Positions 7,696 through 16,627 are shown, counted from the stretch's first letter. The stretch: 64,000 bases of DNA from Anaerotignum sp. (GCA_017442465.1 JAFRZQ010000175.1:1-64000), one strand, 5' to 3'. Program-made: numbers and translations. The notes: generated by a model not told the origin, from the sequence alone.

Positions 7696-8364
7696 ATGAA
7701 GACTATTAAAGTGGACCTTAAAAAGAAAGTGAAAAAGAATATCTGTATGGCAATGGCGGCTATCGTATTATCCACTGCAATGCTTGGTGCAGGTTATTAT
7801 TTGGGCCTGAATGCAAGAGGCGAAACAACGATCGTTGCAGCGGGTAATGATATTCGACTTCCCTTTGAGGTAGTGAAAAGAACAATTACCAAATACGACA
7901 TTGAATCTAAACTGGCTGAGATCAGAGAACTCTCTACATTCTCCAGTGAATACACGGTATCCAGAGATGAAGAAGAAGCTAGATGCATTACAAAATATTT
8001 TGCGATCCCTGGTGCAAAAAACTATATCTCTATGGACTGCAAGGGTATCGTAAAAGTCGGTTATGACTTTGATGATATTACAGTCACTGTAGACGATGAA
8101 AGAGAAGAAATCATTATTACTCTGCCTGATCCTAAAGTGAATGATAACTATGTAATTTGGGATAGCATCGATTACGCAGAAAAGAACAGCATCTTGAATC
8201 CAATCGACTTTGAACAGTATAAGATTATGCTGGGTGAAATCAAAGAGGATGGCTTAAAGCAGGCTGAAGAAAAGGGCGTTTATAAATCTGCAGAAAAAAA
8301 TATGAAAGCGCTGATCAATGACTCTCTGGACGAAATTACAGATTATGACGTTGTATACGCATAA
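7696..8364 (+). CDS. DUF4230 membrane-anchored protein
   Basis: A 222-residue protein. The ATG at 7696 follows AGGGGAGAGG. Residues about 17-37 form one membrane helix (AMAAIVLSTAMLGAGYYLGL), and the rest is probably outside the cell. The outer part matches the DUF4230 pattern: IESKLAEIRELSTFSSEYTV, then a beta-rich core with VKVGYDFDDITVTVD, and a C-terminal helix with AEEKGVYKSAEKN. DUF4230 proteins are of unknown function. It is the largest gene in a run of small membrane genes on the plus strand between two regulators. Confidence 0.75.
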   Translation: MKTIKVDLKKKVKKNICMAMAAIVLSTAMLGAGYYLGLNARGETTIVAAGNDIRLPFEVVKRTITKYDIESKLAEIRELSTFSSEYTVSRDEEEARCITKYFAIPGAKNYISMDCKGIVKVGYDFDDITVTVDDEREEIIITLPDPKVNDNYVIWDSIDYAEKNSILNPIDFEQYKIMLGEIKEDGLKQAEEKGVYKSAEKNMKALINDSLDEITDYDVVYA

Positions 8365-8427
8365 GGGCGCTATATCATCATTGAACAACTGACCTGGAAA
8401 AAGGTGAATACATAAGGGGGATTTAAT

Positions 8428-8712
8428 ATGTTTACTATTATCATGTGCTTATTGGGTATCATTATCGCCGGTGTACTTCTGAGGTTCATGTTTTGGCCTT
8501 TGCTGAAGTTCGCAGCGCAATTCATTAAATGGGTCGTATTTACATTATGGGCAATTCCGATCCTGATTTTCTTGCCAATGCTTATTCCATTTTATCTTAT
8601 CATCATTGCATGTGCAGCATTCTGTGAAGTGGCTGATCTGGAATTAGATGCAGGTTGTTCTCCTTCATGTGCTATTATGGAAAAACTGGATGAAATCAAT
8701 GCGAAACTGTAA
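8428..8712 (+). CDS. small two-helix membrane protein
   Basis: A 94-residue protein with ATG after GGGGGA. It has two or three hydrophobic stretches (IIMCLLGIIIAGVLLRFMFW, then VVFTLWAIPILIFLPMLIPF) and a cysteine-containing tail (CAAFCEVADLELDAGCSPSC). It is not a recognised family. It follows the DUF4230 gene by 60 bp and ends with a strong terminator, so it is probably the last gene of that operon. Confidence 0.65.
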   Translation: MFTIIMCLLGIIIAGVLLRFMFWPLLKFAAQFIKWVVFTLWAIPILIFLPMLIPFYLIIIACAAFCEVADLELDAGCSPSCAIMEKLDEINAKL

Positions 8713-8720
8713 ATATAAAT

Positions 8721-8753
8721 GAGGCGTATGAAAATAATACGCCTCATTTTTTT
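8721..8753 (+). terminator. hairpin terminator
   Basis: GAGGCGTAT (8721-8729) pairs perfectly with ATACGCCTC (8737-8745), followed by a T run. It ends the small membrane-gene operon. Confidence 0.9.
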
Positions 8754-8809
8754 ATGATGTAATTATATCGATCAAGAGAAGGTGTCTATGAGACAACCTT
8801 TTAATATTG

Positions 8810-9628
8810 TTATTCCTGAATTGGTGTAACGTATAATTCGATCTTTTCAATGGTCTGTGTATCTGTCCAAAGATATTCTTCGCCGTTACTATCAGCTGCA
8901 TAGGTTACTTTGAGCTCTGTATTAGGGGCGATATTTTGAGAGGTAACGACATAGTTTTTCAGCAGTTCAGATTCATTCGGATTAATAAAGCTGCCGTCGT
9001 TTGATACAATGATCAATTCGATAAGAGCATTTCCGTATTTCACCATACGTTTGCCAGCGATAGAAGTATATCCGCAGTCAGCGAGGTTTCTCCCAACATA
9101 ATCGGCAACATAGTATGTATATTTGTCAGGGGAAGGGGAGATAGATGTAAGTGAATCTACATTATTTTCCTTTTGACCAACCTTAGCAACGCTTAAAACG
9201 ATTTCTTCGATGTTCTTTGTGGCAACCAGGCTATCGAATTCGTTTCCTTCGCTGTCTACTTCAAAAGTATATCTGATTTCAGTATTAGGAGCCAAGCTCT
9301 GTCCAGTAACCACATATTGCTTTAAGGCTTCTTCGTCTTCAATATCTACATAGGAACCATCAGGAGATACATAGATCAATTCAATATAACCAGCTCCGTA
9401 AGAATCCATTCGATCACCACCGATTGAGGTATAACCAATGGATGCACAGTTTTTGCCTACATAATTGTTGACGTACCATGTGTATTTATCAGGGGATGGT
9501 TTAATGGTAACTGCGGTATTTTGTGTGTTAGAAGCATTGTTATCGGTATCCTTTTCGCCATTATTACCACATGCAGTAACCGATACGAAGATTGAAGTGA
9601 TTAATAGTAAAGCTAATAGTTTTTTCAT
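8810..9628 (-). CDS. lipoprotein with two tandem PASTA-like domains
   Basis: A 272-residue protein. The start is a lipoprotein signal peptide with lipobox SVTAC (residues about 16-20). After a spacer rich in N, D and T come two copies of a domain of about 110 residues: SPDKYTWYVNNYVGKNCASI..YTSIGGDRM and SPDKYTYYVADYVGRNLADC..YTSIAGKRM. The start of each copy (YVGxNxAxxGY) resembles a PASTA domain, which binds peptidoglycan-like muropeptides or antibiotics. It would sit on the outer face of the membrane. The gene stands alone, with the MerR regulator upstream on the same strand. Confidence 0.75.
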   Translation of the reverse strand: MKKLLALLLITSIFVSVTACGNNGEKDTDNNASNTQNTAVTIKPSPDKYTWYVNNYVGKNCASIGYTSIGGDRMDSYGAGYIELIYVSPDGSYVDIEDEEALKQYVVTGQSLAPNTEIRYTFEVDSEGNEFDSLVATKNIEEIVLSVAKVGQKENNVDSLTSISPSPDKYTYYVADYVGRNLADCGYTSIAGKRMVKYGNALIELIIVSNDGSFINPNESELLKNYVVTSQNIAPNTELKVTYAADSNGEEYLWTDTQTIEKIELYVTPIQE

Positions 9629-9683
9629 TCTTTTATTCCTCCTTATTGATTATGTGGGGGTATGGTTTTACTGCCAATTTACA

Positions 9684-10013
9684 TTAGAGTTTTGCAATAT
9701 ATTCTTTAGTGATTCGGATTATTTCGCGTTTTTGCTTACATTCCTCCTTTAATTTGATTAGTTGTTCTTCCAACGAAGATCTGATAACAGAGGGCGGCGA
9801 ATCAATGATTTCGCAGATTTCCTTGATAGAAAATCCCATGTCCTGAAATAGTTTGATTTTCTTGATTCGCTCTTGTGATAGATCATCATATAGCAAGTAT
9901 CCATGTTTCGTTTTCCCTGTTGCAGAAACTAATCCGGCTTTTTCATAACCTTGTATTGCGCGGCGAGAGATACCATATGCATTACATACTTCCTTTAATG
10001 TTCGTTCACTCAT
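9684..10013 (-). CDS. MerR-family regulator
   Basis: A 109-residue protein. The ATG at 10013 follows AAAGGAAGG; an upstream in-frame ATG would add 14 residues without a clear site. Residues 1-70 form the MerR winged helix-turn-helix (LKEVCNAYGISRRAIQGYEK, then GYLLYDDLSQERIKKIKLFQ, then GFSIKEICEIID). A short coiled coil for dimerisation follows (LEEQLIKLKEECKQKREIIR). It lacks a C-terminal ligand domain and has no conserved metal-binding cysteine pair, so the signal is unclear. The lipoprotein gene downstream may be its target. Confidence 0.85.
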   Translation of the reverse strand: MSERTLKEVCNAYGISRRAIQGYEKAGLVSATGKTKHGYLLYDDLSQERIKKIKLFQDMGFSIKEICEIIDSPPSVIRSSLEEQLIKLKEECKQKREIIRITKEYIAKL

Positions 10014-10169
10014 CGATCCATACCTTCCTTTTCTAAGCCTAAAATTGCACATCACGTGCAGTCAACATTTATCAAAATTTAAGCCGCAAAAATCATACCC
10101 CATAATAGGCCTTGTAATTTTCGCGGAAGGAAGAATGCAGTAGTTCCTTTTGTTTTGTATAGAGTGCGA

Positions 10170-10283
10170 TGAAGAAAAAGTTAATAATGTAATTTATCTG
10201 GAATGATATCAGCCGATGTTCATACATTTTTGGAAGATAGGATTTTGGATGTTGTGCTACTGCAGTATAAAAATATTTTAAAA
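10170..10283 (+). pseudogene. decayed 3' fragment of a HipA-like kinase gene
   Basis: The plus strand here aligns with the 3' end of the HipA-like gene at about 2688-2815. Shared blocks are AATGTAAT, TATCTGGAATG, CAGCCGATGTTCA, GGATGTT and AAAATATTTTAAA-like ends. Against the intact gene it has small deletions, a TGA in place of the tryptophan in LEWYQPMF, and a frameshift. No coding capacity is left. A second kinase module once stood here, or this is the scar of a recombination event. Confidence 0.7.
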
Positions 10284-10704
10284 AGTGTTGAAAGTCCTGC
10301 TTATACATGAAATGGAAAAGTAAAGGTGGTATATATCTTTATAACAAAAATTTACATACCTACGGTGGAAAGAGAAAAACTGCTGAAGTCAGAGTATTAT
10401 AATAAAAACATATAAACTTTAAGTAATTGACGGAGTTTGTGGAAAAACACAGTCCCTCTTTTTTATGAAAATAAGTGTTTGGAAAATGGCAAAGAAGTAA
10501 ATCTAAGGGAATATATCTGTTGATTTTGATTTAAATAAAAGAAGGTTCAACAAAGAAATTTGTCCTGCAGGACAAATGGAAGGCTTTATTTTTAGCTTTT
10601 TGGATACTGTTTCTTTCGTTTTTAGGTTGGTATACTTCAATACATTATAGTGAAAAACATGCTATTTTCCGATATTGCACTTTATTATAGGAGGAGTGAT
10701 AGAA
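10284..10704. other. gene-free stretch before the DUF917 operon
   Basis: No convincing frame is present on either strand. It holds a weak hairpin with a T run near 10427-10465 and the 20-bp palindrome at 10558. The region is AT-rich. A -10-like TATAGT lies near 10645, but no convincing full promoter can be assigned by eye. Confidence 0.5.
10558..10577. promoter_or_regulatory. perfect 20-bp palindrome upstream of the DUF917 operon
   Basis: ATTTGTCCTGCAGGACAAAT is its own reverse complement over all 20 bases. It lies about 130 bp before the start of the DUF917 gene in an otherwise featureless stretch. It is a likely operator, with the PucR-type protein at 14796 the obvious candidate; this pairing is inferred. 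Confidence 0.55.
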
Positions 10705-11799
10705 ATGAAAGAAATCAACTTACATGATATCGATGATATTGCTTTAGGTGCATCTTTACTTGGTGCAGGCGGTGGCGGTGATCCATATATCGGTAAACTG
10801 ATGACAATACATAGTATCAGAGAACATGGCCCCGTTAAAGTGCTGGATCCGGAAGAAATCCCAGATGATGCTTTGGTTGCGCCTATTGCGATGATGGGGG
10901 CACCTACAGTAATGACAGAAAAAGGTATTGGTGTTACGGAATATAAAGCATTATATGAGCTGGTTTCCGCTTACTGTGGTAAGGAAATTTATGCGTTTAT
11001 GCCTCTGGAAGTTGGCGGGATCAACAGCTTGATTCCTATTGCGGCGGCGGCTCAGCTGGAGATTCCTGTTGTAGATGCCGATGGTATGGGCAGGGCTTTT
11101 CCTGAACTGCAGATGATGACATTTGCAATCGGCGGTTCTGCAGCAACGCCAATGGCATTGACAGATGAAAAAGGCAATAGTGCCATTATTAATACAATCA
11201 CTAACAAATGGGCAGAAGATATCGCCCGCGCAATTACAATGACCTGCGGTGCAGCGGTATCTGTAAGCCTGTATTGGGTGACTGGTAAACAGATTAAGGA
11301 ATATGCAGTAAAAAATACATTGTCTCAAAGTGCAGAACTTGGAAAAACCATTAGAACGATCAAAAATCGTGAGGAAGGCACACCTGAGGAAAACTTCTTC
11401 CGTGAAACAGGGGGATATAAGCTGTTTAAAGGGAAGATCATGGATGTTTCCAGAGAAACAAGAGGTGCTTTCAATTTCGGGAAAATCACATTTGAAGGAA
11501 TTGGTGAATATAAAAACCGTGTAGCAGAAGTGGAATTTCAGAATGAAAATCTTCTTGCAAAGGTTGATGGAGAAATCGTTGCAACAGTACCTGATCTGAT
11601 TTGTCTGGTAGACAGTGAAACATTTACACCAGTGACAACAGATGCTTTAAAATACGGAAAACGTGTTTATGTAATTGGCCTGAAATGTGTGGATCTGTGG
11701 CGTACAGAAAAAGGATTGGAACTGGTAGGGCCTCAGTATTTTGGCTGTGATACAGAGTATATTCCGGTAGAGATTCGTAGCAAAGGAGGCAACATCTGA
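10705..11799 (+). CDS. DUF917 family protein
   Basis: A 364-residue soluble protein. The ATG at 10705 follows AGGAGG at the usual distance; an upstream in-frame ATG at 10675 has none. It shows the DUF917 signature: a glycine-rich start (GASLLGAGGGGDPYIG), PLEVGG, then DADGMGRAFPELQM. DUF917 proteins are found beside HyuA-type hydantoinase/oxoprolinase proteins, as here, where the stop and the next start share one base. The reaction is not established; opening or closing a cyclic amide is plausible from the neighbours. A permease and a PucR regulator follow. Confidence 0.88.
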   Translation: MKEINLHDIDDIALGASLLGAGGGGDPYIGKLMTIHSIREHGPVKVLDPEEIPDDALVAPIAMMGAPTVMTEKGIGVTEYKALYELVSAYCGKEIYAFMPLEVGGINSLIPIAAAAQLEIPVVDADGMGRAFPELQMMTFAIGGSAATPMALTDEKGNSAIINTITNKWAEDIARAITMTCGAAVSVSLYWVTGKQIKEYAVKNTLSQSAELGKTIRTIKNREEGTPEENFFRETGGYKLFKGKIMDVSRETRGAFNFGKITFEGIGEYKNRVAEVEFQNENLLAKVDGEIVATVPDLICLVDSETFTPVTTDALKYGKRVYVIGLKCVDLWRTEKGLELVGPQYFGCDTEYIPVEIRSKGGNI

Positions 11800-13352
11800 T
11801 GTATAAATTAGGGATAGACGTTGGCGGTACAAATACGGATGCCGTTTTATTAAATGAAAATATGCAGGTGGTTGCTGATGTAAAACAGCCTACAAGCGGT
11901 GATATTTATGATGGGATTCTGGATGCGATTCAAAAAGTATTAGATATTTCTGGTGTAGAACCGAAAGAGATCAAGCAGGCAATGCTTGGTACAACACAAT
12001 GCACAAATGCAATTGTAGAACGAAAAAAATTAGTTCCTGTCGGGTTATTGCGCATTGGTGCACCGGCAACTCTGGGTATTCCTCCGATGACAGACTGGAC
12101 TGATGATATCAAAGCTGTTGTAACAGAGCAAACAATTATTGGTGGTGGCTATGAATACGATGGCAAAGAGATCGCGCCTTTGGACGAAGAAGCTGCAAAA
12201 GCGTTTTTTGAAAGCGTCAAAGGAAAGGTCCAGTCTGTAGCAATCGTTGGCTGTCATTCTACGATTAGAAACGATCAGGAATACCGAGCAGCAGAAATTT
12301 GCAAAGAAGTGCTTGGAGAGGACGTACATATTACGATTTCCTGCGAAATTGGGTCTATGGGTCTGATTGAACGGGAAAATGCAGCGATCCTGAATGCATC
12401 TCTATATAAAGTAGCTTTAACCTTCACAGAGGGTTTTGCAAAATCACTCCAGGATATAGGTATCACAAATGCAGATATTTATCTGTCGCAGAATGATGGT
12501 ACCTTGATGACGATGGAAAATGCCAGAAAATATCCTGTTTTAACGATTGCCTGTGGGCCTACAAATTCGATCAGAGGCGCTGGGTATTTATCCGGACATA
12601 AAGATGCATTAGTGATCGATGTTGGCGGTACAACAACAGATCTGGGTGTTATTCAGAATGGCTTCCCGAGAGAGTCCAGTATTGCCGCAACCATCGGTGG
12701 CGTTCGCACAAATTTCAGAATGCCGGATGTAGTTACCATTGGGCTTGGCGGCGGTTCCATTGTTCGAGTGGCAGAGGATGGGACTGTAACAGTTGGACCT
12801 GATAGTGTTGGTTATCAGATTACAGAAAAAGCACTGGTATTTGGCGGTGATGTACTTACAGCTACAGATATTGCAGTAAGATTGGGTATGTATCAGCTGG
12901 GTGATCCTAAACTGGTAGAACATATTTCTGAAGAGACAGCAAATAAGGCTTTGGCTGTCATGAAAGAAAAAACCGAGGAAGCAATCGATGCTATGAAGAT
13001 TTCCAATGCAGATGTAGATGTCATTCTGGTTGGCGGCGGTTCCATCATTTTGCCGGATACATTAGCAGGCGCAAGTTCTGTGCAGAAACCGGAGCATTTT
13101 GGTACTGCAAATGCAATTGGTTCCGCTATTTCCAAGGTCAGCGGTATCGTGGAAAAACTGATGGATTTTGATGTGATTCCCAGAGAAAAAGCACTTGAAT
13201 TAGCAAAGGAAGAAGCGGTTGAGATGGCAGTAGCTGCCGGAGCCGTCAGAGAAACAGTAGAAATTATTGATGTAGAAGATGTACCACTGGCTTATAGTGC
13301 TGGTCATACTAGCCGCGTAAAGGTGAAAGCAGCGGGGGATCTTGCAGGCTGA
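11799..13352 (+). CDS. hydantoinase/oxoprolinase family protein, HyuA type
   Basis: A 517-residue protein. The N-terminal half has the Hydant_A_N start GIDVGGTNTDAVLL and the second half the matching ATPase-fold motif VIDVGGTTTDLGVI (residues about 272-285), followed by GLGGGSIVRV. Family members use ATP to hydrolyse hydantoins or 5-oxoproline, or to carboxylate ketones, usually with a HyuB partner. No HyuB is present; DUF917 takes that place. It starts on the last base of the DUF917 stop codon, so the two are coupled and probably form a complex. The substrate is unknown. Confidence 0.9.
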   Translation: MYKLGIDVGGTNTDAVLLNENMQVVADVKQPTSGDIYDGILDAIQKVLDISGVEPKEIKQAMLGTTQCTNAIVERKKLVPVGLLRIGAPATLGIPPMTDWTDDIKAVVTEQTIIGGGYEYDGKEIAPLDEEAAKAFFESVKGKVQSVAIVGCHSTIRNDQEYRAAEICKEVLGEDVHITISCEIGSMGLIERENAAILNASLYKVALTFTEGFAKSLQDIGITNADIYLSQNDGTLMTMENARKYPVLTIACGPTNSIRGAGYLSGHKDALVIDVGGTTTDLGVIQNGFPRESSIAATIGGVRTNFRMPDVVTIGLGGGSIVRVAEDGTVTVGPDSVGYQITEKALVFGGDVLTATDIAVRLGMYQLGDPKLVEHISEETANKALAVMKEKTEEAIDAMKISNADVDVILVGGGSIILPDTLAGASSVQKPEHFGTANAIGSAISKVSGIVEKLMDFDVIPREKALELAKEEAVEMAVAAGAVRETVEIIDVEDVPLAYSAGHTSRVKVKAAGDLAG

Positions 13353-13373
13353 TAATTTTTAGGAGGACAAAAG

Positions 13374-14690
13374 ATGAAAGATAAAAGTACAAAAAGCAGG
13401 GTCGAAAATAAAGCCCTTAGTCAGGTGAATGAAAACGAAAGACAAAGCTGGACCAGTATCGCATTTATCTGGGTCGGTACAATGATTTGTATTCCCATGC
13501 TGATGGTAGGCGGTATTTTTGCATCAGCACTCACTTTCAGTAATATCTTTATTGCTACAGTGATCGGGTTTGCTATATGCTGTCTGATTATGGTATTAGG
13601 CGGTATGCAGGGACATGATTTAGGGATTCCTTCTACAATGTGCGCAACAAGGGCTTTTGGCAGCACGGGTTCTTCCTTTACGATGGCACTGGCGATTTTT
13701 ATCGGTGACGTTGGCTGGTTTGCGATCCAGGCTGCTACCTGTGCGGTTGCGTTTAATACATTGATGGAGCTGGTAAATACCAATGTTCCATTTGCTGTAT
13801 CCTGCCTGATCTGGGGCTGTGTAATGACAGTTACAGCCGTATATGGCTTTGGTTTGATGAAATGGTTAAACTATATTGCATGTCCACTGCTGATCGCACT
13901 TTGCGTATATGGCGCGGTACATAGTGTAAACCAGTCCTCCTGGCAGGCAATCACAACCTTTACAGCGGAAAATACAATGTCGATGTCTATAGCTGTTTCT
14001 ACAGTAATCGGGCTTTTTGCAGTAGGTGCCTGCTGTAATGCGGACTATACACGTTATGCAAAATCACGTGGCGATGTTGTAAAAGCGACTGTGCTTGGTG
14101 TTCTTCCGGCAGCAGTATTGATGATTATGGTTGGCAGTATTATGGCACTGGGCACGGGGAACTATGATGTAACAAGTATTTTTGCAAACCTGGGGATGCC
14201 CGTTGTTGCAATGCTGGTTCTGATCCTTGCTACATGGACAACAAACACAGGAAATGCTTATGCGTCTGGACTTGCATCTATGAAACTGTTTAGATTAAGA
14301 GATGAACTGAGACCAATTGCAACGCTCGGCTGTGGTGTACTGGGTACAGTTCTGGCAATGTTGGGTATCGCAAATGCTATGGAAAGCTATATCAGTATCG
14401 TATCTGCATTGGTTCCTCCTGTTGCTGGTGTAGTCATCGCAGATTACTGGATCGTATGCAAGGGTAATCCTGAAAACTGGAAACCTGTAAAAGGTGTTAA
14501 CTGGATCGGTATCATTGCATGGATCTTAGGTGCGCTCGTTGCATTGTTCTTTAGCTTCTTCAGTACAGCGGTAGATAGTATCGTTGTATCTATGGTTAGC
14601 TATCTGGTGCTGAATACAGTTTTGGGAAAAACAGGATTAAGAGGTAAGGGTGAAATTACGATCGAAGAAGCTACAGAAGTAACGAAATGA
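13374..14690 (+). CDS. NCS1-family cytosine/purine/hydantoin permease
   Basis: A 438-residue inner-membrane transporter with about 12 hydrophobic helices. The N-terminal region has the NCS1 pattern (ERQSWTSIAFIWVGTMICIP, then GGIFASALTF), and GADYxRYxKS-like residues appear in ACCNADYTRYAKS. It resembles CodB-type permeases more than Mhp1. It follows HyuA by 21 bp with AGGAGG before the ATG, so it belongs to the same operon and would import the compound the two enzymes act on. A terminator follows. Confidence 0.9.
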   Translation: MKDKSTKSRVENKALSQVNENERQSWTSIAFIWVGTMICIPMLMVGGIFASALTFSNIFIATVIGFAICCLIMVLGGMQGHDLGIPSTMCATRAFGSTGSSFTMALAIFIGDVGWFAIQAATCAVAFNTLMELVNTNVPFAVSCLIWGCVMTVTAVYGFGLMKWLNYIACPLLIALCVYGAVHSVNQSSWQAITTFTAENTMSMSIAVSTVIGLFAVGACCNADYTRYAKSRGDVVKATVLGVLPAAVLMIMVGSIMALGTGNYDVTSIFANLGMPVVAMLVLILATWTTNTGNAYASGLASMKLFRLRDELRPIATLGCGVLGTVLAMLGIANAMESYISIVSALVPPVAGVVIADYWIVCKGNPENWKPVKGVNWIGIIAWILGALVALFFSFFSTAVDSIVVSMVSYLVLNTVLGKTGLRGKGEITIEEATEVTK

Positions 14691-14705
14691 TCATTTGAAT
14701 CATAT

Positions 14706-14742
14706 AGATGGGATCGTCTTAGACAGATGATCTCATCTTTTT
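14706..14742 (+). terminator. hairpin terminator of the catabolic operon
   Basis: AGATGGGATC (14706-14715) pairs with GATCTCATCT (14729-14738) with one G-T wobble, and an inner GTCT/AGAC pair. A T run follows. Confidence 0.8.
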
Positions 14743-14760
14743 ATAAAATAGATTTTTTGT

Positions 14761-14766
14761 TATAAT
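14761..14766 (+). promoter_or_regulatory. -10 element of the pucR-like gene
   Basis: A perfect TATAAT lies 30 bp before the ATG at 14796, just after the terminator of the upstream operon. The -35 is weak (T-rich). The regulator is therefore probably made from its own promoter. Confidence 0.5.
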
Positions 14767-14795
14767 GAAAACAAAAAGAGAAGGGGTGATATGGC

Positions 14796-16382
14796 ATGAG
14801 CATTACAGTAAATGATATTATGAAACTTCCGTCTCTCAGAAGTGCGAGTGTTGTGGCGGGGCATGGAGGGATGCAAAGGAGTATTGCTTCTATCTCTGTT
14901 TTGGAAAGTATTGATACGGATATTCTGGGGGGATTGTTCTTCCCCAGTGATCATTTTGTAGGAAGTGAAATCGTCATTACAGGTTTTTTGAACTGCCGTG
15001 AGGATGAAGAGCAGCAATGTAAATTGATTAGGGCATTGGCGGAAGGCGGGGAAATTGGGATTATCCTGTATTATGTGGGAGTATGCGTTCCAAAGGTAGG
15101 CGAGAAAATAAAACGGCTGTGCGATGAACTGGACTTTGTGCTGATCGTGATGCCGGAAGGTAATCTGGATTTAAGATATTCGGAAGTGATCTGCGAAGTA
15201 ATGGAAGCAATCATAGAAGATCGTATGGATAATACGCATTTTACAGCAGATTTATTGATGGATTTATCCAGACTTCCGCAGCATCAGAAATCTGTGGACA
15301 CGATTATGAAAATGATCAGAGACCGCCTTCATATTTCACTTATGCTATACAGTGGTGAAAGACTATTGAACAGCGCATTCTGGCCGAGAACAGAAGAGAA
15401 CAAAATCAAAGATTACTTTCAGAATAATATGGCAGAATTGCCGGAAGAGGGCGCGTTCGCCAGAGTACAGATCGGTTCAGATTATTGGGTTTATCAGATT
15501 CCTGTAAAAGGAGAAGAAACAAGTATGCATATGTTTGTCTTTAAAGAAGGCGGACCGTTGAAAAACGAACTGACCGAGGAAATCAGAGAATCTGTTCAGC
15601 TGGTGGTAAATATTTGGAGTGTGGGTCATAATCAAATTGCCGTAGAGGAATTGATTCGTGCGATTCTTCAGGATGAACCAATGAAAATGCGAAGTCTTGC
15701 ACAGATATATCAGATAGATGTGGAATCGATTCATGCTATGTGGATCATAGGGAATGAAAAGGGGGTTGTTGTGTCCCAGAAGTTTATCCATTCGTTGAGA
15801 GAACTGCTTTATCCATATTTTAAAACATTGGTGATCGGGACTTATAATGGTAGTCTGGTTATTCTGACGGAAGACACATTCACTCGGAAAGAAAAAGAGC
15901 AAATAGAGGATGAAATCATCAAATTACTGAAAACAGAAAAGGATGGAACGGTTGTTATGTGTATTGATGGATTACAGTCAACGACCGATACGTCGTCAGC
16001 ATTTCATCTTTTTCAGAATTATTTGAAGGATGTCTGTAAAATCTATCCTCATAAAAGAATATTACGTTCACAGGAAATTATATTTGCGCAAACCTGCAGA
16101 AATATCATTGAAAATGGTACTATATGTTTGCAGACAGCTTTGCAGCCATTGACCAGAATACAAAGTAAAAGTGAAGAAGCGGATCTAATCGGTACGCTGG
16201 AAGTGTTTTTGTTGGATGGAAACAGCAGTTATTTGCGGACTGGTGAATTGATGTATCTTCATACAAATACGATTAAATACCGAATCAAAAAATGTTCTGA
16301 CATCTTACACTATCAGGTTGGAGATATGCCTGATACGATATCGTTATATCAAGCTGTAGCGATTCAAAGATTATTAAAATAA
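14796..16382 (+). CDS. PucR-family transcriptional regulator
   Basis: A 528-residue protein. Residues about 1-125 form the PucR N-terminal ligand domain (SITVNDIMKLPSLRSASVVA, then ISVLESIDTDIL). The middle resembles the GGDEF-like region of CdaR/PucR proteins. The C-terminal 60 residues form the PucR helix-turn-helix (LEVFLLDGNSSYLRTGELMY, then LHTNTIKYRIKKC). Such proteins control purine, allantoin or sugar-acid catabolism. Placed right after the DUF917-HyuA-permease operon, it most likely senses that substrate. The start ATG follows AAGGGGTG. Confidence 0.88.
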   Translation: MSITVNDIMKLPSLRSASVVAGHGGMQRSIASISVLESIDTDILGGLFFPSDHFVGSEIVITGFLNCREDEEQQCKLIRALAEGGEIGIILYYVGVCVPKVGEKIKRLCDELDFVLIVMPEGNLDLRYSEVICEVMEAIIEDRMDNTHFTADLLMDLSRLPQHQKSVDTIMKMIRDRLHISLMLYSGERLLNSAFWPRTEENKIKDYFQNNMAELPEEGAFARVQIGSDYWVYQIPVKGEETSMHMFVFKEGGPLKNELTEEIRESVQLVVNIWSVGHNQIAVEELIRAILQDEPMKMRSLAQIYQIDVESIHAMWIIGNEKGVVVSQKFIHSLRELLYPYFKTLVIGTYNGSLVILTEDTFTRKEKEQIEDEIIKLLKTEKDGTVVMCIDGLQSTTDTSSAFHLFQNYLKDVCKIYPHKRILRSQEIIFAQTCRNIIENGTICLQTALQPLTRIQSKSEEADLIGTLEVFLLDGNSSYLRTGELMYLHTNTIKYRIKKCSDILHYQVGDMPDTISLYQAVAIQRLLK

Positions 16383-16586
16383 TTTGATATAGACATATAA
16401 TAAATACGCAAAAGCAGTGTTTTGCGAATAAATAGAAGAAGCAAAAAATAGTCCCCCACTGGCTGATTTTGATCATATTTTTGCTATAGCACTATAGCAC
16501 TTGAGATTTTTTTAAAAAAACATTATTATAGATTTAATATAAGAAAAAATGCTCTATATTTTTTCATATAACCTTCCTTCATTTCT

Positions 16587-16619
16587 AAAAAAGCTATCCC
16601 GTGGTGGGATAGCTTTTTT
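16587..16619. terminator. bidirectional terminator
   Basis: AAAAAAGCTATCCC pairs perfectly with GGGATAGCTTTTTT around loop GTGGT. It separates the pucR-like gene from ssb on the other strand. The 200 bp between the pucR stop and this hairpin show only a short direct repeat (TATAGCAC twice near 16484). Confidence 0.9.
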
Positions 16620-16627
16620 CTTGTTAT

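Noticed and set aside
10093..10308. A 71-residue minus-strand frame
   Set aside because: It overlaps the decayed kinase fragment on the other strand, has an unlikely composition (high Y, F, H) and no clear ribosome binding site.
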